Positions 1 through 6,541 are shown, numbered from the stretch's first letter. The stretch: 8,124 nt of DNA from an uncultured Collinsella sp. (GCA_900552185.1 URYT01000080.1:1-8124), one strand, 5' to 3'. Notes: generated by a model not told the origin, from the letters alone. Made by a program: numbers and translations.

Positions 1-50
1 CGCGGTCGTGTAGGCGCTATTTGTTAAGTGCGTGCGTTCGAGCTCGCGTG

Positions 51-1679
51 CTACAGCGAGTCGATAAAGCGCTGCTGGGCGGCGCGTCCTGCCTCGTCCC
101 ATTTAAAGACGCCGGCGTTGTCGAGCACGTGGCCAAACACCACGCCCACCTCCTCGTGCAGGATATCGATGGCGTTGTCTGCCGTAAGTTCATCGGCGCG
201 GCGTGCAAAGACATCCTCGGCCCATGCGGCGTGGCTGCGGCAAAGGTCGTCGCCCTCGAGTGCGGCGCCAAGGTCGTAGCTTGCGTCGACCTTGGCGGCC
301 AGCAGGTGCTCGCGGACGGCGCCGAGCTCGGGAACCAGGCGTGGCGGCAAAATGGCCAGGCCCATGACCTCGATCAGGCCGATGTTCTCCTTCTTAATGT
401 GGTGGTACTCGGCATGCGGGTGGAATACGCCCAGCGGATGCTCGTCGGTCGTGATGTTGCAGCGAAGCGCCAGGTAGGCCTCGTAGATTTCGCCGCCGGC
501 ATTGCCGCGGGAGTCGACGCGGCGGATGACGGGCGTCACGGTGTTGTGCGCCACGCCATCGGCTGTGTGCGCGACGACGCCAACCGACTCATCGGTCCAC
601 TCGCGCCAGGCAAGGATAATCTTCTCGGCGGCGTCGAGCAGCTGGGCGCGGTCGGGCGAACGCAGTCGCAGCACCGAGAGCGGCCACTGCAACACGGTAC
701 CGCTGACCTGGTCAAAGCCGGGCACGCTAAACTGCGAGACCTCAGCGGCGTGCATCATGGGGAACTCGTGCGCGCCGCCCTGGAAGTGGTCGTGCGACAA
801 GATCGAGCCGCCCACGATGGGCAGGTCGGCGTTGGAGCCAATAAAGTAGTGCGGGAACAGGTCCACAAAATCGAGCAGGCAGGTCAGACCCTTGCGGTCG
901 ACGTGCATCGGACGATGCTCCGAGCTCATAGCAATGCAGTGCTCGTTAAAGTACGCGTACGGGCTGTACTGGAAGCCCCAGCGCTCGCCATCGAGCTCAA
1001 TGGGAATAACGCGCAGGTTCTGGCGAGCGGGGTGGGCACCGCCGTCGGCTGCGGCGGACCGTCCAGGGTAGCCTTCGTTTTCGATGCACAGCTGGCAGGC
1101 GGGGTACTTCTCTCCCGTGTTCTTTGCGGCACCTGCCGCGGCGATATCGCGCGGGTCCTTCTCAGGCTTGGACAGATTGATGGTGATCTCCAGGTCGCCC
1201 CAGTTGGTGGGGGTGCTCCATTTGATATTGCGCGCGATGGCGGCGCGGCGCACGTAGCCGGCGTCGCAGCACAGGCCGTAGAACCAGTCGGTCGCGGCGC
1301 GGGGCTCGTTGACGCCCATACGTCCGTTGAATTCCTCGTTTACAACCGAAGGCCTCGGCATCAGCACGCCCATGATGCGCATGGCGATGCGGTCGCGGCC
1401 CGATGCCGTGTCCTCGGCGGCACCGTTGACAACGGCGGCCTCGGAAAGCGCGGCAAGTGTGCCTTCAAGGTCAAAGTTGGGCAGGGTGTCGGGGTGCAAG
1501 AGCGAGAGTTTCTCGACCTGGAGCGCCCAGGCCATGTCGAGCGCCGGGCCCGTAGCGCCGATGCACTCGAGAATGGTGTTATACGCCCAGATGCGATCGT
1601 CCTGGCCGATCATCGATCGGTGGATAGCGTACTCGATCAGGTTCTGCGCGGCCTCGCGCACGTCAGTCATTACAGCCAT
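51..1679 (-). CDS. galT: UDP-glucose--hexose-1-phosphate uridylyltransferase, type II GalT
   Basis: This 542-residue cytoplasmic enzyme of the Leloir pathway swaps UMP between UDP-glucose and galactose-1-phosphate, giving UDP-galactose and glucose-1-phosphate. It belongs to the longer type II branch found in Firmicutes and relatives rather than the roughly 350-residue type I GalT. The segment SILSHDHFQGG (about residues 292-302) carries an H-x-H-x-Q arrangement (H296, H298, Q300) like the HPHxQ nucleophile site of type I enzymes. The stretch HHIKKENIGLIEVMGLAILP (426-445) is a hallmark of type II GalT as I remember it. A C195/C198 pair could bind metal. At 542 residues it is slightly longer than the roughly 500 I expect. 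It overlaps the end of galK. I chose the start at 1679 because an AAGGGGG Shine-Dalgarno-like run lies about 10 bases upstream. The alternative ATG at 1670 forms a TAATG junction with the galK stop. The 50 bases downstream show no clear terminator. Confidence 0.95.
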   Translation of the reverse strand: MAVMTDVREAAQNLIEYAIHRSMIGQDDRIWAYNTILECIGATGPALDMAWALQVEKLSLLHPDTLPNFDLEGTLAALSEAAVVNGAAEDTASGRDRIAMRIMGVLMPRPSVVNEEFNGRMGVNEPRAATDWFYGLCCDAGYVRRAAIARNIKWSTPTNWGDLEITINLSKPEKDPRDIAAAGAAKNTGEKYPACQLCIENEGYPGRSAAADGGAHPARQNLRVIPIELDGERWGFQYSPYAYFNEHCIAMSSEHRPMHVDRKGLTCLLDFVDLFPHYFIGSNADLPIVGGSILSHDHFQGGAHEFPMMHAAEVSQFSVPGFDQVSGTVLQWPLSVLRLRSPDRAQLLDAAEKIILAWREWTDESVGVVAHTADGVAHNTVTPVIRRVDSRGNAGGEIYEAYLALRCNITTDEHPLGVFHPHAEYHHIKKENIGLIEVMGLAILPPRLVPELGAVREHLLAAKVDASYDLGAALEGDDLCRSHAAWAEDVFARRADELTADNAIDILHEEVGVVFGHVLDNAGVFKWDEAGRAAQQRFIDSL

Positions 1680-2875
1680 GCCGCGTAAGCCCCCTTGTCA
1701 GAAATTGCGTAGTGGCGGGCAGAGCCCTCGCCCAGCCAGCCGTTCATCTTGGTGATAAAGGTGTCGACCAGGTCGAGCGGCACGAAGGCCTGGATGGTGC
1801 CACCAAAGCCGCCACCGTGAATACGAACGGCGCCACGGCCGTCGAGCACGTGCTCGGCCAGTGCCAGGGCATACATCGAGGGCTGCTCGGAGCCCAGCTT
1901 GGCAACGACATTCTGTAGGTACATGGCAGAGCTGGCGCCGGACTCGCGCGTCAGGACCAGGAACTGGTCGATGTCGCCGGCGTTCAGGGCAGCCCAGCGC
2001 TTGTCGACCAGGCCGTTTTCGTACCAGTAGTGAACGGCGCGCAGGCAGGCGCGGTCGCCCAGCTTGGCGCGCAGCTCGGGGAGCTTGGCGTCAAAGTCCG
2101 CCACGTTTACCTCGCACAGGCGTGCCTTGCCAAACTCGGCAGCGACGTCCTGCATCTCGCGCGGAACGGCGGCGTAGTCGTCGGTGGCGGCCACGTGGTC
2201 GGCACCGACCTTAACGAGCACGAGCGCATAACCGTGATCCTCAAAGTTGAGCTCGAGCTTCTGGGTTTTAGGCTGAGCCTGGTCCTCAAAGTCCATGTAG
2301 GCAAGGCCGCCCATGCACACAGCGGCCTGGTCCATCAGACCGCAGGGCTTGCCGTAATAGTTGTTCTCGGTGCGCTGGCTCATCTGGGCGAGCGCGACGG
2401 GCTCGATGGCGGGCGCGCCCCAGAGCGTCTCCATGGCACGACCGTACGCGGCCTCGACGGCGGCAGAGCTGGAAAGGCCGCCACCCGAGGGGACGGAGCA
2501 GGTGAAGGCGAAGTCGAAGCCGTGGGGCTCAACGCCAAGGGCTGCAATCTCGTGCGCCATGCCGCGGACGAGGCTTGCGGACGTGCCCTTCTCGGACTCC
2601 TGAACATCCAGCGTGTCGAGCGTGATCTCAAACGTAGGATAGCCCTCGTCGGCGACGCGAATCTTGTTGGAGTCGGTTGCCACGGCGATGCCGTCGACAG
2701 CGACATCGAGCGAGCCGGCGATAACGTGACCGCCTTCGTGATCGGTGTGATTACCACTGATCTCGGAACGCCCGGGCGCGTGCACGTAGAGCACCTGGCG
2801 GTCGCCGATGGGGCCAAACTCCTCCTCAAATAGCTTGGTGAGCGTGGCGAGTGTCTTTTCGTCGGGAGTGGTCAT
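1670..2875 (-). CDS. galK: Galactokinase (GHMP kinase family), variant signature
   Basis: This 401-residue GHMP-superfamily kinase phosphorylates galactose at C1 with ATP, the first committed Leloir step, in the cytoplasm. Visible motifs in order are the galactokinase signature GRSEISGNHTDHEGG (35-49), the ATP-binding GGGLSSSAAVE (131-141), the CGLMDQ motif with the probable catalytic base D182, and the C-terminal GHMP motif GGGFGG (354-359). The signature is a variant: the usual form is close to GRVNLIGEHTDYNGG, so the sugar-contacting Glu is Asn42 here and the Tyr is His46. Length fits the family (about 380-400). An in-frame ATG at 2962 would add 29 residues running through the operator region and is unlikely. 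The ATG at 2875 follows a strong AAGGAAAGGA site. The gene heads a galK-galT operon and is divergent from a LacI-type regulator, with operator-like sites upstream. A related GHMP sugar kinase is the main alternative, but galT next door supports galactokinase. Confidence 0.93.
   Translation of the reverse strand: MTTPDEKTLATLTKLFEEEFGPIGDRQVLYVHAPGRSEISGNHTDHEGGHVIAGSLDVAVDGIAVATDSNKIRVADEGYPTFEITLDTLDVQESEKGTSASLVRGMAHEIAALGVEPHGFDFAFTCSVPSGGGLSSSAAVEAAYGRAMETLWGAPAIEPVALAQMSQRTENNYYGKPCGLMDQAAVCMGGLAYMDFEDQAQPKTQKLELNFEDHGYALVLVKVGADHVAATDDYAAVPREMQDVAAEFGKARLCEVNVADFDAKLPELRAKLGDRACLRAVHYWYENGLVDKRWAALNAGDIDQFLVLTRESGASSAMYLQNVVAKLGSEQPSMYALALAEHVLDGRGAVRIHGGGFGGTIQAFVPLDLVDTFITKMNGWLGEGSARHYAISDKGAYAAWL
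1690..1696 (-). promoter_or_regulatory. Candidate galT ribosome binding site inside galK
   Basis: Read on the minus strand, this is AAGGGGG within the last codons of galK. It lies 10 bases before the ATG at 1679 and 19 before the ATG at 1670, so it favours the earlier start. Translation could also be coupled to galK termination, because the galK TAA at 1672-1670 shares a base with the second ATG. Confidence 0.45.
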
Positions 2876-2880
2876 GGGAG

Positions 2881-2890
2881 TCCTTTCCTT
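2881..2890 (-). promoter_or_regulatory. galK ribosome binding site
   Basis: On the minus strand this is AAGGAAAGGA, ending 5 bases before the ATG at 2875. It decides the galK start against the upstream in-frame ATG at 2962, which lacks a comparable site. Confidence 0.75.
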
Positions 2891-2919
2891 GGCGCGCACG
2901 GGTGAGTTTTGCGTCGTTA

Positions 2920-2933
2920 TGAGTACGTTAACA
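2920..2933 (+). promoter_or_regulatory. LacI-type operator A (galK-proximal)
   Basis: TGAGTACGTTAACA has the LacI/GalR-family layout: a central CG with TG and CA at the outer edges and six bases on either side. It lies 45 bases upstream of the galK start, where a bound repressor could block initiation or early elongation. The likely ligand is the divergent LacI-family protein, by proximity and motif type only. Confidence 0.7.
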
Positions 2934-2983
2934 ACTTGAAGCGGCATGAACCAAGTGTTCACGATACCGCACGTTACGGGCTA

Positions 2984-2997
2984 TGTTAACGTACTCA
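2984..2997 (-). promoter_or_regulatory. LacI-type operator B, inverted copy
   Basis: On the minus strand this is the same 14 bases as operator A, TGAGTACGTTAACA. The centres of A and B are 64 bp apart, close to six helical turns, which would suit cooperative binding or a short loop. It overlaps the candidate galK -10 element, so binding here would directly occlude polymerase. Confidence 0.7.
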
Positions 2998-3002
2998 TAA
3001 CA
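2994..3002 (-). promoter_or_regulatory. Candidate galK extended -10 element
   Basis: On the minus strand this is TGT-TATGAG, a TGn extended -10 with four of six consensus bases. It resembles the fprA element TGT-TATGAT elsewhere in the window. No good -35 is present at 17 bp. A shifted reading (TTCTCA, 17 bp, TGTTAT) is possible. The overlap with operator B supports a regulated promoter here, but the start site is not proven. Confidence 0.35.
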
Positions 3003-3074
3003 CAACGCTTGTCACTTTTTGAGAATCTGGTAATCGGTAGAAATTCAGCCGTGAACGGTACTGCCGTATGGACT

Positions 3075-3080
3075 TATAAA
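3075..3080 (+). promoter_or_regulatory. Candidate -10 box for the LacI-family gene
   Basis: TATAAA matches five of six -10 consensus bases, about 134 bases upstream of the GTG start. The -35 region at 17-18 bp (TGAACG/GTGAAC) is weak. A second possibility is the TTGTCA near 3009-3014, but it has no good -10 partner. Operator C lies just downstream. Confidence 0.35.
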
Positions 3081-3106
3081 GCAGAAGAGATGCAGATAGA
3101 AAAAGT

Positions 3107-3120
3107 AGAGTACGTTAACA
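3107..3120 (+). promoter_or_regulatory. LacI-type operator C (regulator-proximal)
   Basis: AGAGTACGTTAACA differs from operator A only at the first base. It lies 123 bp (centre to centre) from operator B and 27 bases downstream of a TATAAA box on the plus strand, a position suited to autoregulation of the LacI-family gene. Confidence 0.6.
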
Positions 3121-3213
3121 TGCGTCCGACGATAGCGGGCCTCGGCGCGGGATGTATTTCTGCCCGGGCCGGCATTCACGCTATTCAGATCTCGCAAGGG
3201 TGAAGGTGATCCT

Positions 3214-4245
3214 GTGGCAAGGCGCCCGTCCAACGATACAGGTACGCGTCCGGTTTCCATGGCCGACGTCGCCCGCGCTGCTGGCGTTTCGCAGCAGACG
3301 GTTTCGCGCGTCGCCAACGGCTTGCCCAACGTTAACGAGCAGACGCGCCAGCGCGTGCAGGCTGCTATGCAAGAGCTCGGCTTTCGTCCGAGTTATGCCG
3401 GTCGCTCGCTGCGCGACGGCCGTTATCATTCGGTCGGCCTATGCATCAACGATGTCACCAAGTTTGGCAACCTCTCAATGATCGACGGCATCGCCAGCGC
3501 TGCTCGCGAGCATAATTGCGCCATCACGCTGGTCGAGATGTCCAAGACCGAGGAGTTTTCGCTTGCCGAGGCCACGCGTCGTATGGCCGCATTGCCGGTG
3601 GACGGCATCATCATCGGCATGAGCCGCATGGCGCCCGATTTTGAGACGTTTGATCCACTGCCGGGCATTGGCACGGTCATCGTTACCATGTACGCGCACC
3701 CGCGCGTGACCACGGTCGACTCCGACCATTACGGCTGCTCGCTCTTGCTTATGGATCACCTGTTTGAGCTGGGGCACGAGCAGATTCGCTATATTGGCGG
3801 CCCGTCGTTCTCGGTCGACGAGCAATTTCGTCGCGCTGGCTGGCAGGATGCACTCGAGCGTAAACACATTCAGCCGCAGGCGCCGCTCGAGGGAGACTGG
3901 TCTGCCAACAGCGGTTACGAGGCCGGCAGATATCTGGCCGAGCACGACCGCACCATGACGGCGATTTACGCGGCAAACGACCAGATGGCAAATGGCGCGA
4001 TTGCCGCGCTGCGCGATAGCGGTCTGCGCGTGCCCGAGGACGCGAGCGTGGTGGGTGTCGACGATTCGCTCGATGATTTTGTCGCGCATAACGAGCTTAC
4101 GACCGTTCGATTCGACTTGCATCAACGTGGGCGCGAGGTGTTTGAGCATGCGGTTCCCGAGGCGGGTACGGCGGGCAAAACCGTTGCCATTCGTATTCCC
4201 GGCCAGCTCATTATTCGACATAGCACGGCGATACTGCGCGCATAG
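3214..4245 (+). CDS. LacI-family transcriptional repressor, probable galactose regulator
   Basis: This 343-residue DNA-binding protein has the LacI/GalR architecture. A helix-turn-helix covers about residues 16-40 (SMADVARAAGVSQQTVSRV), followed by a hinge segment with GRSL (63-66), whose Leu66 would insert at the central CG of an operator. A periplasmic-binding-protein-like sugar domain follows, with typical landmarks VDGIIIG (129-135), AANDQMANGAIAAL (253-266) and a C-terminal LIIRHST (332-338). Length matches the family (330-345). The start is GTG, chosen because GAAGGTGATCCT just before it is almost fully complementary to the 16S rRNA tail. The gene is divergent from galKT and faces three CG-centred operators, so repression of galKT relieved by galactose or a derivative is the natural model. 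Effector and targets are inferred. There is no membrane segment, and no obvious terminator follows in the 129 bases before fprA. Confidence 0.92.
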   Translation: MARRPSNDTGTRPVSMADVARAAGVSQQTVSRVANGLPNVNEQTRQRVQAAMQELGFRPSYAGRSLRDGRYHSVGLCINDVTKFGNLSMIDGIASAAREHNCAITLVEMSKTEEFSLAEATRRMAALPVDGIIIGMSRMAPDFETFDPLPGIGTVIVTMYAHPRVTTVDSDHYGCSLLLMDHLFELGHEQIRYIGGPSFSVDEQFRRAGWQDALERKHIQPQAPLEGDWSANSGYEAGRYLAEHDRTMTAIYAANDQMANGAIAALRDSGLRVPEDASVVGVDDSLDDFVAHNELTTVRFDLHQRGREVFEHAVPEAGTAGKTVAIRIPGQLIIRHSTAILRA

Positions 4246-4328
4246 TTTGTGCAGGTCAACGGCAGTATATTCCGCCTCAATTACAATCGGTAAGGATGCT
4301 GACGGATAGCCGTGGCTATGAAGACGAG

Positions 4329-4337
4329 TGTTATGAT
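4329..4337 (+). promoter_or_regulatory. Candidate fprA promoter, extended -10
   Basis: TGT-TATGAT is a TGn extended -10 with five of six consensus bases, which can work with little -35. It lies 38 bases before the fprA ATG and would give a short leader of about 30 bases. A TACAAT at 4282-4287 is an alternative upstream -10, with a poor -35. If the upstream one is used, the hairpin at 4335-4358 is part of the mRNA. Confidence 0.45.
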
Positions 4338-4358
4338 AGACGGGCTCTTTTGTCTATC
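4335..4358 (+). other. Small inverted repeat abutting the fprA ribosome binding site
   Basis: GATAGAC (4335-4341) pairs perfectly with GTCTATC (4352-4358) around a 10-base loop. The stem ends one base before the A of the AGGAGG Shine-Dalgarno (4360-4365). It could influence ribosome access if transcribed, or be a protein site over the promoter start region. A 7-bp repeat may also be chance. Confidence 0.4.
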
Positions 4359-4374
4359 TAGGAGGCTTTGCCTG

Positions 4375-5535
4375 ATGGAGATCACCAAGGATATCCGCTA
4401 CATTGGCGTCAACGATCACGACATTGACCTGTTCGAGGGCCAGTACGACGTGTCCGAGAATGGTATGGCATACAACAGCTACGTTATCTTGGGCGACAAG
4501 ATCGCCGTTGCCGATTCGGTTGACGCTGGCTTTGTCGACGAGTGGCTCGGCAACCTCGAGGCCGTGCTCGACGGCCGCACCCCCGACTACCTGGTCGTTC
4601 ACCATATGGAGCCCGATCACTCCGCCGGTATCGCCGCCTTTATGGAGCGCTATCCCCAGGCGCAGATCGTGGCCAGCATGGGTGCCTTCCGCATGATGGT
4701 CAACTACTTTGGCACCGACTACCCCGAGCGCAAGATGGTCGTCAAAGATGGCGACGTGCTCGACCTGGGCGGCCACAGCCTAACGTTTGTCGGCGCCCCC
4801 AACGTGCACTGGCCCGAGGTGCTCTTCTCCTATGAGGCCACCGACAAGGTGCTCTTTAGTGCCGACGGCTTTGGCAAGTTTGGCGCCAACGACATCGAGG
4901 ATCCCGAGGGCTGGGCTTGCGAGGCACGCCGCTACTACTTTGGCATCGTCGGTAAGTTCGGCAAGTTCGTGCAGGCCGTTCTCAAGAAGGCCGCCGACCT
5001 GGACATCCAGATCATCTGCCCGCTTCATGGTCCTGTTCTTAGCGAGAACCTGGGCTACTACCTCGACACCTATAACACCTGGTCGAGCTATCAGCCCGAG
5101 GACGAGGGCATTACCATTGCCTACGCGAGCGTCTACGGCCACCTGAAGGCTGCCGTCGAGGAGCTTGCATCTGCGCTCGAGGCTCGCGGCCAGAAGGTTT
5201 CCGTCTTTGACCTGGCTCGCGACGACATGGCCGAGGCCGTTGAGGATGCGTTCCGCTACGACCGTCTGGTGCTCGCCTCCATCACCTATCAAGGCGAGAT
5301 CTTCCCGTTCATGAGCACCTTCATCCACACGCTCGCCGAGCACGCCTATCAGAACCGTACGGTGGCGCTCGTTGAGGCCGGCTCCTGGGCGCCCACCGCG
5401 GCCAAGGTTATGACCAAGGAGCTCGAGGGTATGAAGGACATCACCCTGACGCAGAACAAGGTGACCGTCCTGGGTTCGCTCAACGACGCATCGCGCGCCC
5501 AGATCGAGGCCCTCGCCGACGAGCTCTCCAAGTAG
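4375..5535 (+). CDS. fprA: A-type flavodiiron protein (FprA), probable O2/NO reductase
   Basis: This 386-residue cytoplasmic flavodiiron protein has two domains. The N-terminal metallo-beta-lactamase-like domain (about 1-245) carries the full diiron ligand set known from rubredoxin:oxygen oxidoreductase: H77-x-E79-x-D81-H82 in HHMEPDHSAG, H145 in VHWPE, bridging D164 in FSADGF, and H218 in CPLHGP. The flavodoxin domain (about 246-386) shows the FMN phosphate loop ASVYGHLKAA (251-260) and an EAGSWAPTAAK flavin loop. The family reduces O2 to water or NO to N2O using electrons from rubredoxin or a similar carrier; in obligate anaerobes it mainly gives oxygen tolerance. There is no C-terminal rubredoxin fusion, so the electron donor must be encoded elsewhere. 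I chose the ATG at 4375 because GGAGG lies 9 bases upstream. An in-frame ATG at 4312 would add 21 residues across the promoter and ribosome site. The gene is probably monocistronic, with its own promoter and terminator. O2 versus NO preference cannot be read from sequence. Confidence 0.95.
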   Translation: MEITKDIRYIGVNDHDIDLFEGQYDVSENGMAYNSYVILGDKIAVADSVDAGFVDEWLGNLEAVLDGRTPDYLVVHHMEPDHSAGIAAFMERYPQAQIVASMGAFRMMVNYFGTDYPERKMVVKDGDVLDLGGHSLTFVGAPNVHWPEVLFSYEATDKVLFSADGFGKFGANDIEDPEGWACEARRYYFGIVGKFGKFVQAVLKKAADLDIQIICPLHGPVLSENLGYYLDTYNTWSSYQPEDEGITIAYASVYGHLKAAVEELASALEARGQKVSVFDLARDDMAEAVEDAFRYDRLVLASITYQGEIFPFMSTFIHTLAEHAYQNRTVALVEAGSWAPTAAKVMTKELEGMKDITLTQNKVTVLGSLNDASRAQIEALADELSK

Positions 5536-5567
5536 CGACACGTTCACTTTTGACGCTCAACCATCGC

Positions 5568-5607
5568 AACCACCACAAAGGGGACAGGCACCTTTGTGGT
5601 GGTTTTT
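5568..5607 (+). terminator. Rho-independent terminator of fprA
   Basis: A perfect 14-bp stem, AACCACCACAAAGG (5568-5581) with CCTTTGTGGTGGTT (5591-5604), encloses a 9-base loop, and a run of five T (5603-5607) overlaps and follows the stem. It begins 33 bases after the fprA stop and ends just before the stop of the convergent DeoR-family gene. On the minus strand the hairpin forms too but has no T-run, so it serves fprA best. Confidence 0.88.
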
Positions 5608-5609
5608 GT

Positions 5610-6413
5610 TTAAGCGCCGGCGATGACGAGATTTGGGCGGGCGTCGTCGACGATTTCGTCGATCGAGGTGGCGACGGCATCGTCGGGATCACGGTCCATC
5701 ACGATGGCGTCGACGTCGGCAAGCTCGGCAAAACGGTACATGCCGCGTCCGTTGACCTTGCTGGCGTCCATGAGGGCGACGCTTTGACGAGCGGCACCGA
5801 CCATAGCCGCTTTGGTCTCGGCCATCTGCGGAAAGTCGGTCGTAAAGCCGCAGCCGGGAACAAAAGCGCCGGGGCACATGACGGCAAGGTCGGCGTGGAC
5901 CATTTGGAGCGCCTGCATGGTAAGTGGGCCGTACAGATAGCGATGACCTTTGCGCAGTGCCCCGCCCAGCATGACGACATCGACCGAGGGCATGCTCTCG
6001 TCGATATAATCAGCGATGGTAATGTCGGCCGTGATAACGGTGATGCCGTCGCGCTGGTCGAGGAGCCGGACGAACTCAAGCGCCGTGGTGCCCGAATCGA
6101 CAAGCAGCGTGTCGCCGTCATTGACAAGCTCGATGGCGCTTTGCGCGATGGCCTGCTTGGCAGCGACGTTGACATTGATGCGGCGATCCTGCGTGGAGAC
6201 GGTCAAGCGCTTGTGGAGCGACACGGCGCCACCATGCGTGCGGCGCAACTTGCCTGCTTCGGCGAGCGCGTCCAGGTCGGCGCGGGCGGTGACGGAGGAC
6301 ACGCCAAAGGTCTGGGCGATTTCTGCTACCTGTACCGAGGCATTATGCTCGAGCATTTCCATGATGGCGGTACGGCGTTCGTCGGCAAAAGCACGGTTGG
6401 TAGCTTGGGCCAT
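5610..6413 (-). CDS. DeoR-family sugar-phosphate-responsive transcriptional regulator
   Basis: This 267-residue cytoplasmic regulator has an N-terminal DeoR winged helix-turn-helix (about 13-63), with VAEIAQTFGVSSVTARADLDAL and the family hallmark RRTHGGA (57-63). A C-terminal ISOCOT-like sugar-phosphate sensor domain follows, with VDSGTT (105-110), LGGALRKG (149-156) and the DASK motif (216-219). Such proteins usually repress sugar catabolic genes until a phosphorylated sugar binds. I chose the ATG at 6413 because GGAG lies 5 bases upstream and the length then matches the family (250-260). An upstream ATG at 6470 would add 19 residues without a good ribosome site and would sit in promoter-like AT-rich DNA. 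The gene is divergent from the class II aldolase, which suggests that gene and itself as targets. Close relatives include LacR, GatR and FruR types; I cannot tell which sugar phosphate it senses. Confidence 0.9.
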   Translation of the reverse strand: MAQATNRAFADERRTAIMEMLEHNASVQVAEIAQTFGVSSVTARADLDALAEAGKLRRTHGGAVSLHKRLTVSTQDRRINVNVAAKQAIAQSAIELVNDGDTLLVDSGTTALEFVRLLDQRDGITVITADITIADYIDESMPSVDVVMLGGALRKGHRYLYGPLTMQALQMVHADLAVMCPGAFVPGCGFTTDFPQMAETKAAMVGAARQSVALMDASKVNGRGMYRFAELADVDAIVMDRDPDDAVATSIDEIVDDARPNLVIAGA

Positions 6414-6415
6414 AT

Positions 6416-6424
6416 CTGCTCCAT
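6416..6424 (-). promoter_or_regulatory. Ribosome binding site deciding the DeoR-family start
   Basis: On the minus strand this reads AATGGAGCA; its GGAG core lies 5 bases upstream of the ATG at 6413. The alternative ATG at 6470 is preceded only by A-rich sequence without a clear Shine-Dalgarno. Confidence 0.55.
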
Positions 6425-6458
6425 TCTTAGCTAAATTTGCAGGAATTGTGTTGACTCT

Positions 6459-6478
6459 ATTTTCGTTCATTTTCTTTT
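6459..6478. repeat. Tandem 10-bp T-rich direct repeat, possible DeoR-type operator
   Basis: ATTTTCGTTC (6459-6468) is followed directly by ATTTTCTTTT (6469-6478), eight of ten bases alike. T-rich direct repeats containing TTTCGTT or TTTTC spaced by one helical turn are typical operator forms for DeoR-family sugar regulators. The site lies in the 5' leader expected for the regulator gene, consistent with autoregulation. Functional assignment is inference. Confidence 0.4.
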
Positions 6479-6507
6479 TGAGTAAGAAAACACCTTTCGA
6501 TTACTTA

Positions 6508-6523
6508 TCTTTTCTATAAAAGA
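6508..6523. promoter_or_regulatory. 16-bp palindrome over the regulator -10 box
   Basis: TCTTTT-CTAT-AAAAGA has two perfect 6-base arms around a 4-base centre and covers the -10 element of the minus-strand promoter. It could be a repressor site for the divergent promoters. AT-rich palindromes this short can occur by chance. Confidence 0.4.
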
Positions 6524-6541
6524 AAGACGCTCAACGCTCAA
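6513..6541 (-). promoter_or_regulatory. Sigma-70-type promoter of the DeoR-family gene
   Basis: On the minus strand TTGAGC (6541-6536) and TATAGA (6518-6513) are separated by exactly 17 bp, each matching four of six consensus bases. Transcription would start near 6506, giving a leader of about 93 bases before the ATG at 6413. Confidence 0.6.

Larger units (their letters stand above)
2916..3001. repeat. Perfect 18-bp inverted repeat in the galK-lacI intergenic region
   Basis: GTTATGAGTACGTTAACA at 2916-2933 occurs as its exact reverse complement at 2984-3001, with 50 bases between the arms. A shorter 13-base version (GAGTACGTTAACA) recurs at 3108-3120. The arms are too far apart for a simple terminator and each contains a LacI-type operator core, so I read this as paired repressor sites rather than an RNA hairpin. 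Confidence 0.9.

Noticed and set aside
1..50. Possible terminator after galT, with a CGAGCTCG palindrome
   Set aside because: The palindrome is only 8 bases and has no T-run on the minus strand; too little sequence remains to decide.
21..1688. A 555-codon open frame on the plus strand, antisense to the whole of galT
   Set aside because: In GC-rich, strongly biased genes the opposite strand is often free of stops. The translation is rich in Ala, Val, Gly and Arg without a recognisable domain, while the minus-strand frame is clearly GalT.
2030..2833. A 267-codon plus-strand frame antisense to galK
   Set aside because: It mirrors galK codon bias, shows no domain and has no sensible ribosome site.
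2946..3203. An 85-codon plus-strand frame in the galK-lacI gap
   Set aside because: It runs through two operators and a promoter-like box, has no convincing Shine-Dalgarno and resembles no protein I know; the space is better explained as regulatory.
3328..3341. A partial operator-like GTTAACGAG inside the LacI-family coding region
   Set aside because: It shares only the GTTAACG core, lies in conserved helix-turn-helix codons and lacks the TG...CA flanks.
3475..4221. A 248-codon minus-strand frame antisense to the LacI-family gene
   Set aside because: It is a shadow of the well-supported LacI protein and has no motif of its own.
5550..6434. A 294-codon plus-strand frame antisense to the DeoR-family gene
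   Set aside because: It starts inside the fprA terminator region and passes through it; the minus-strand frame has the full DeoR signature.
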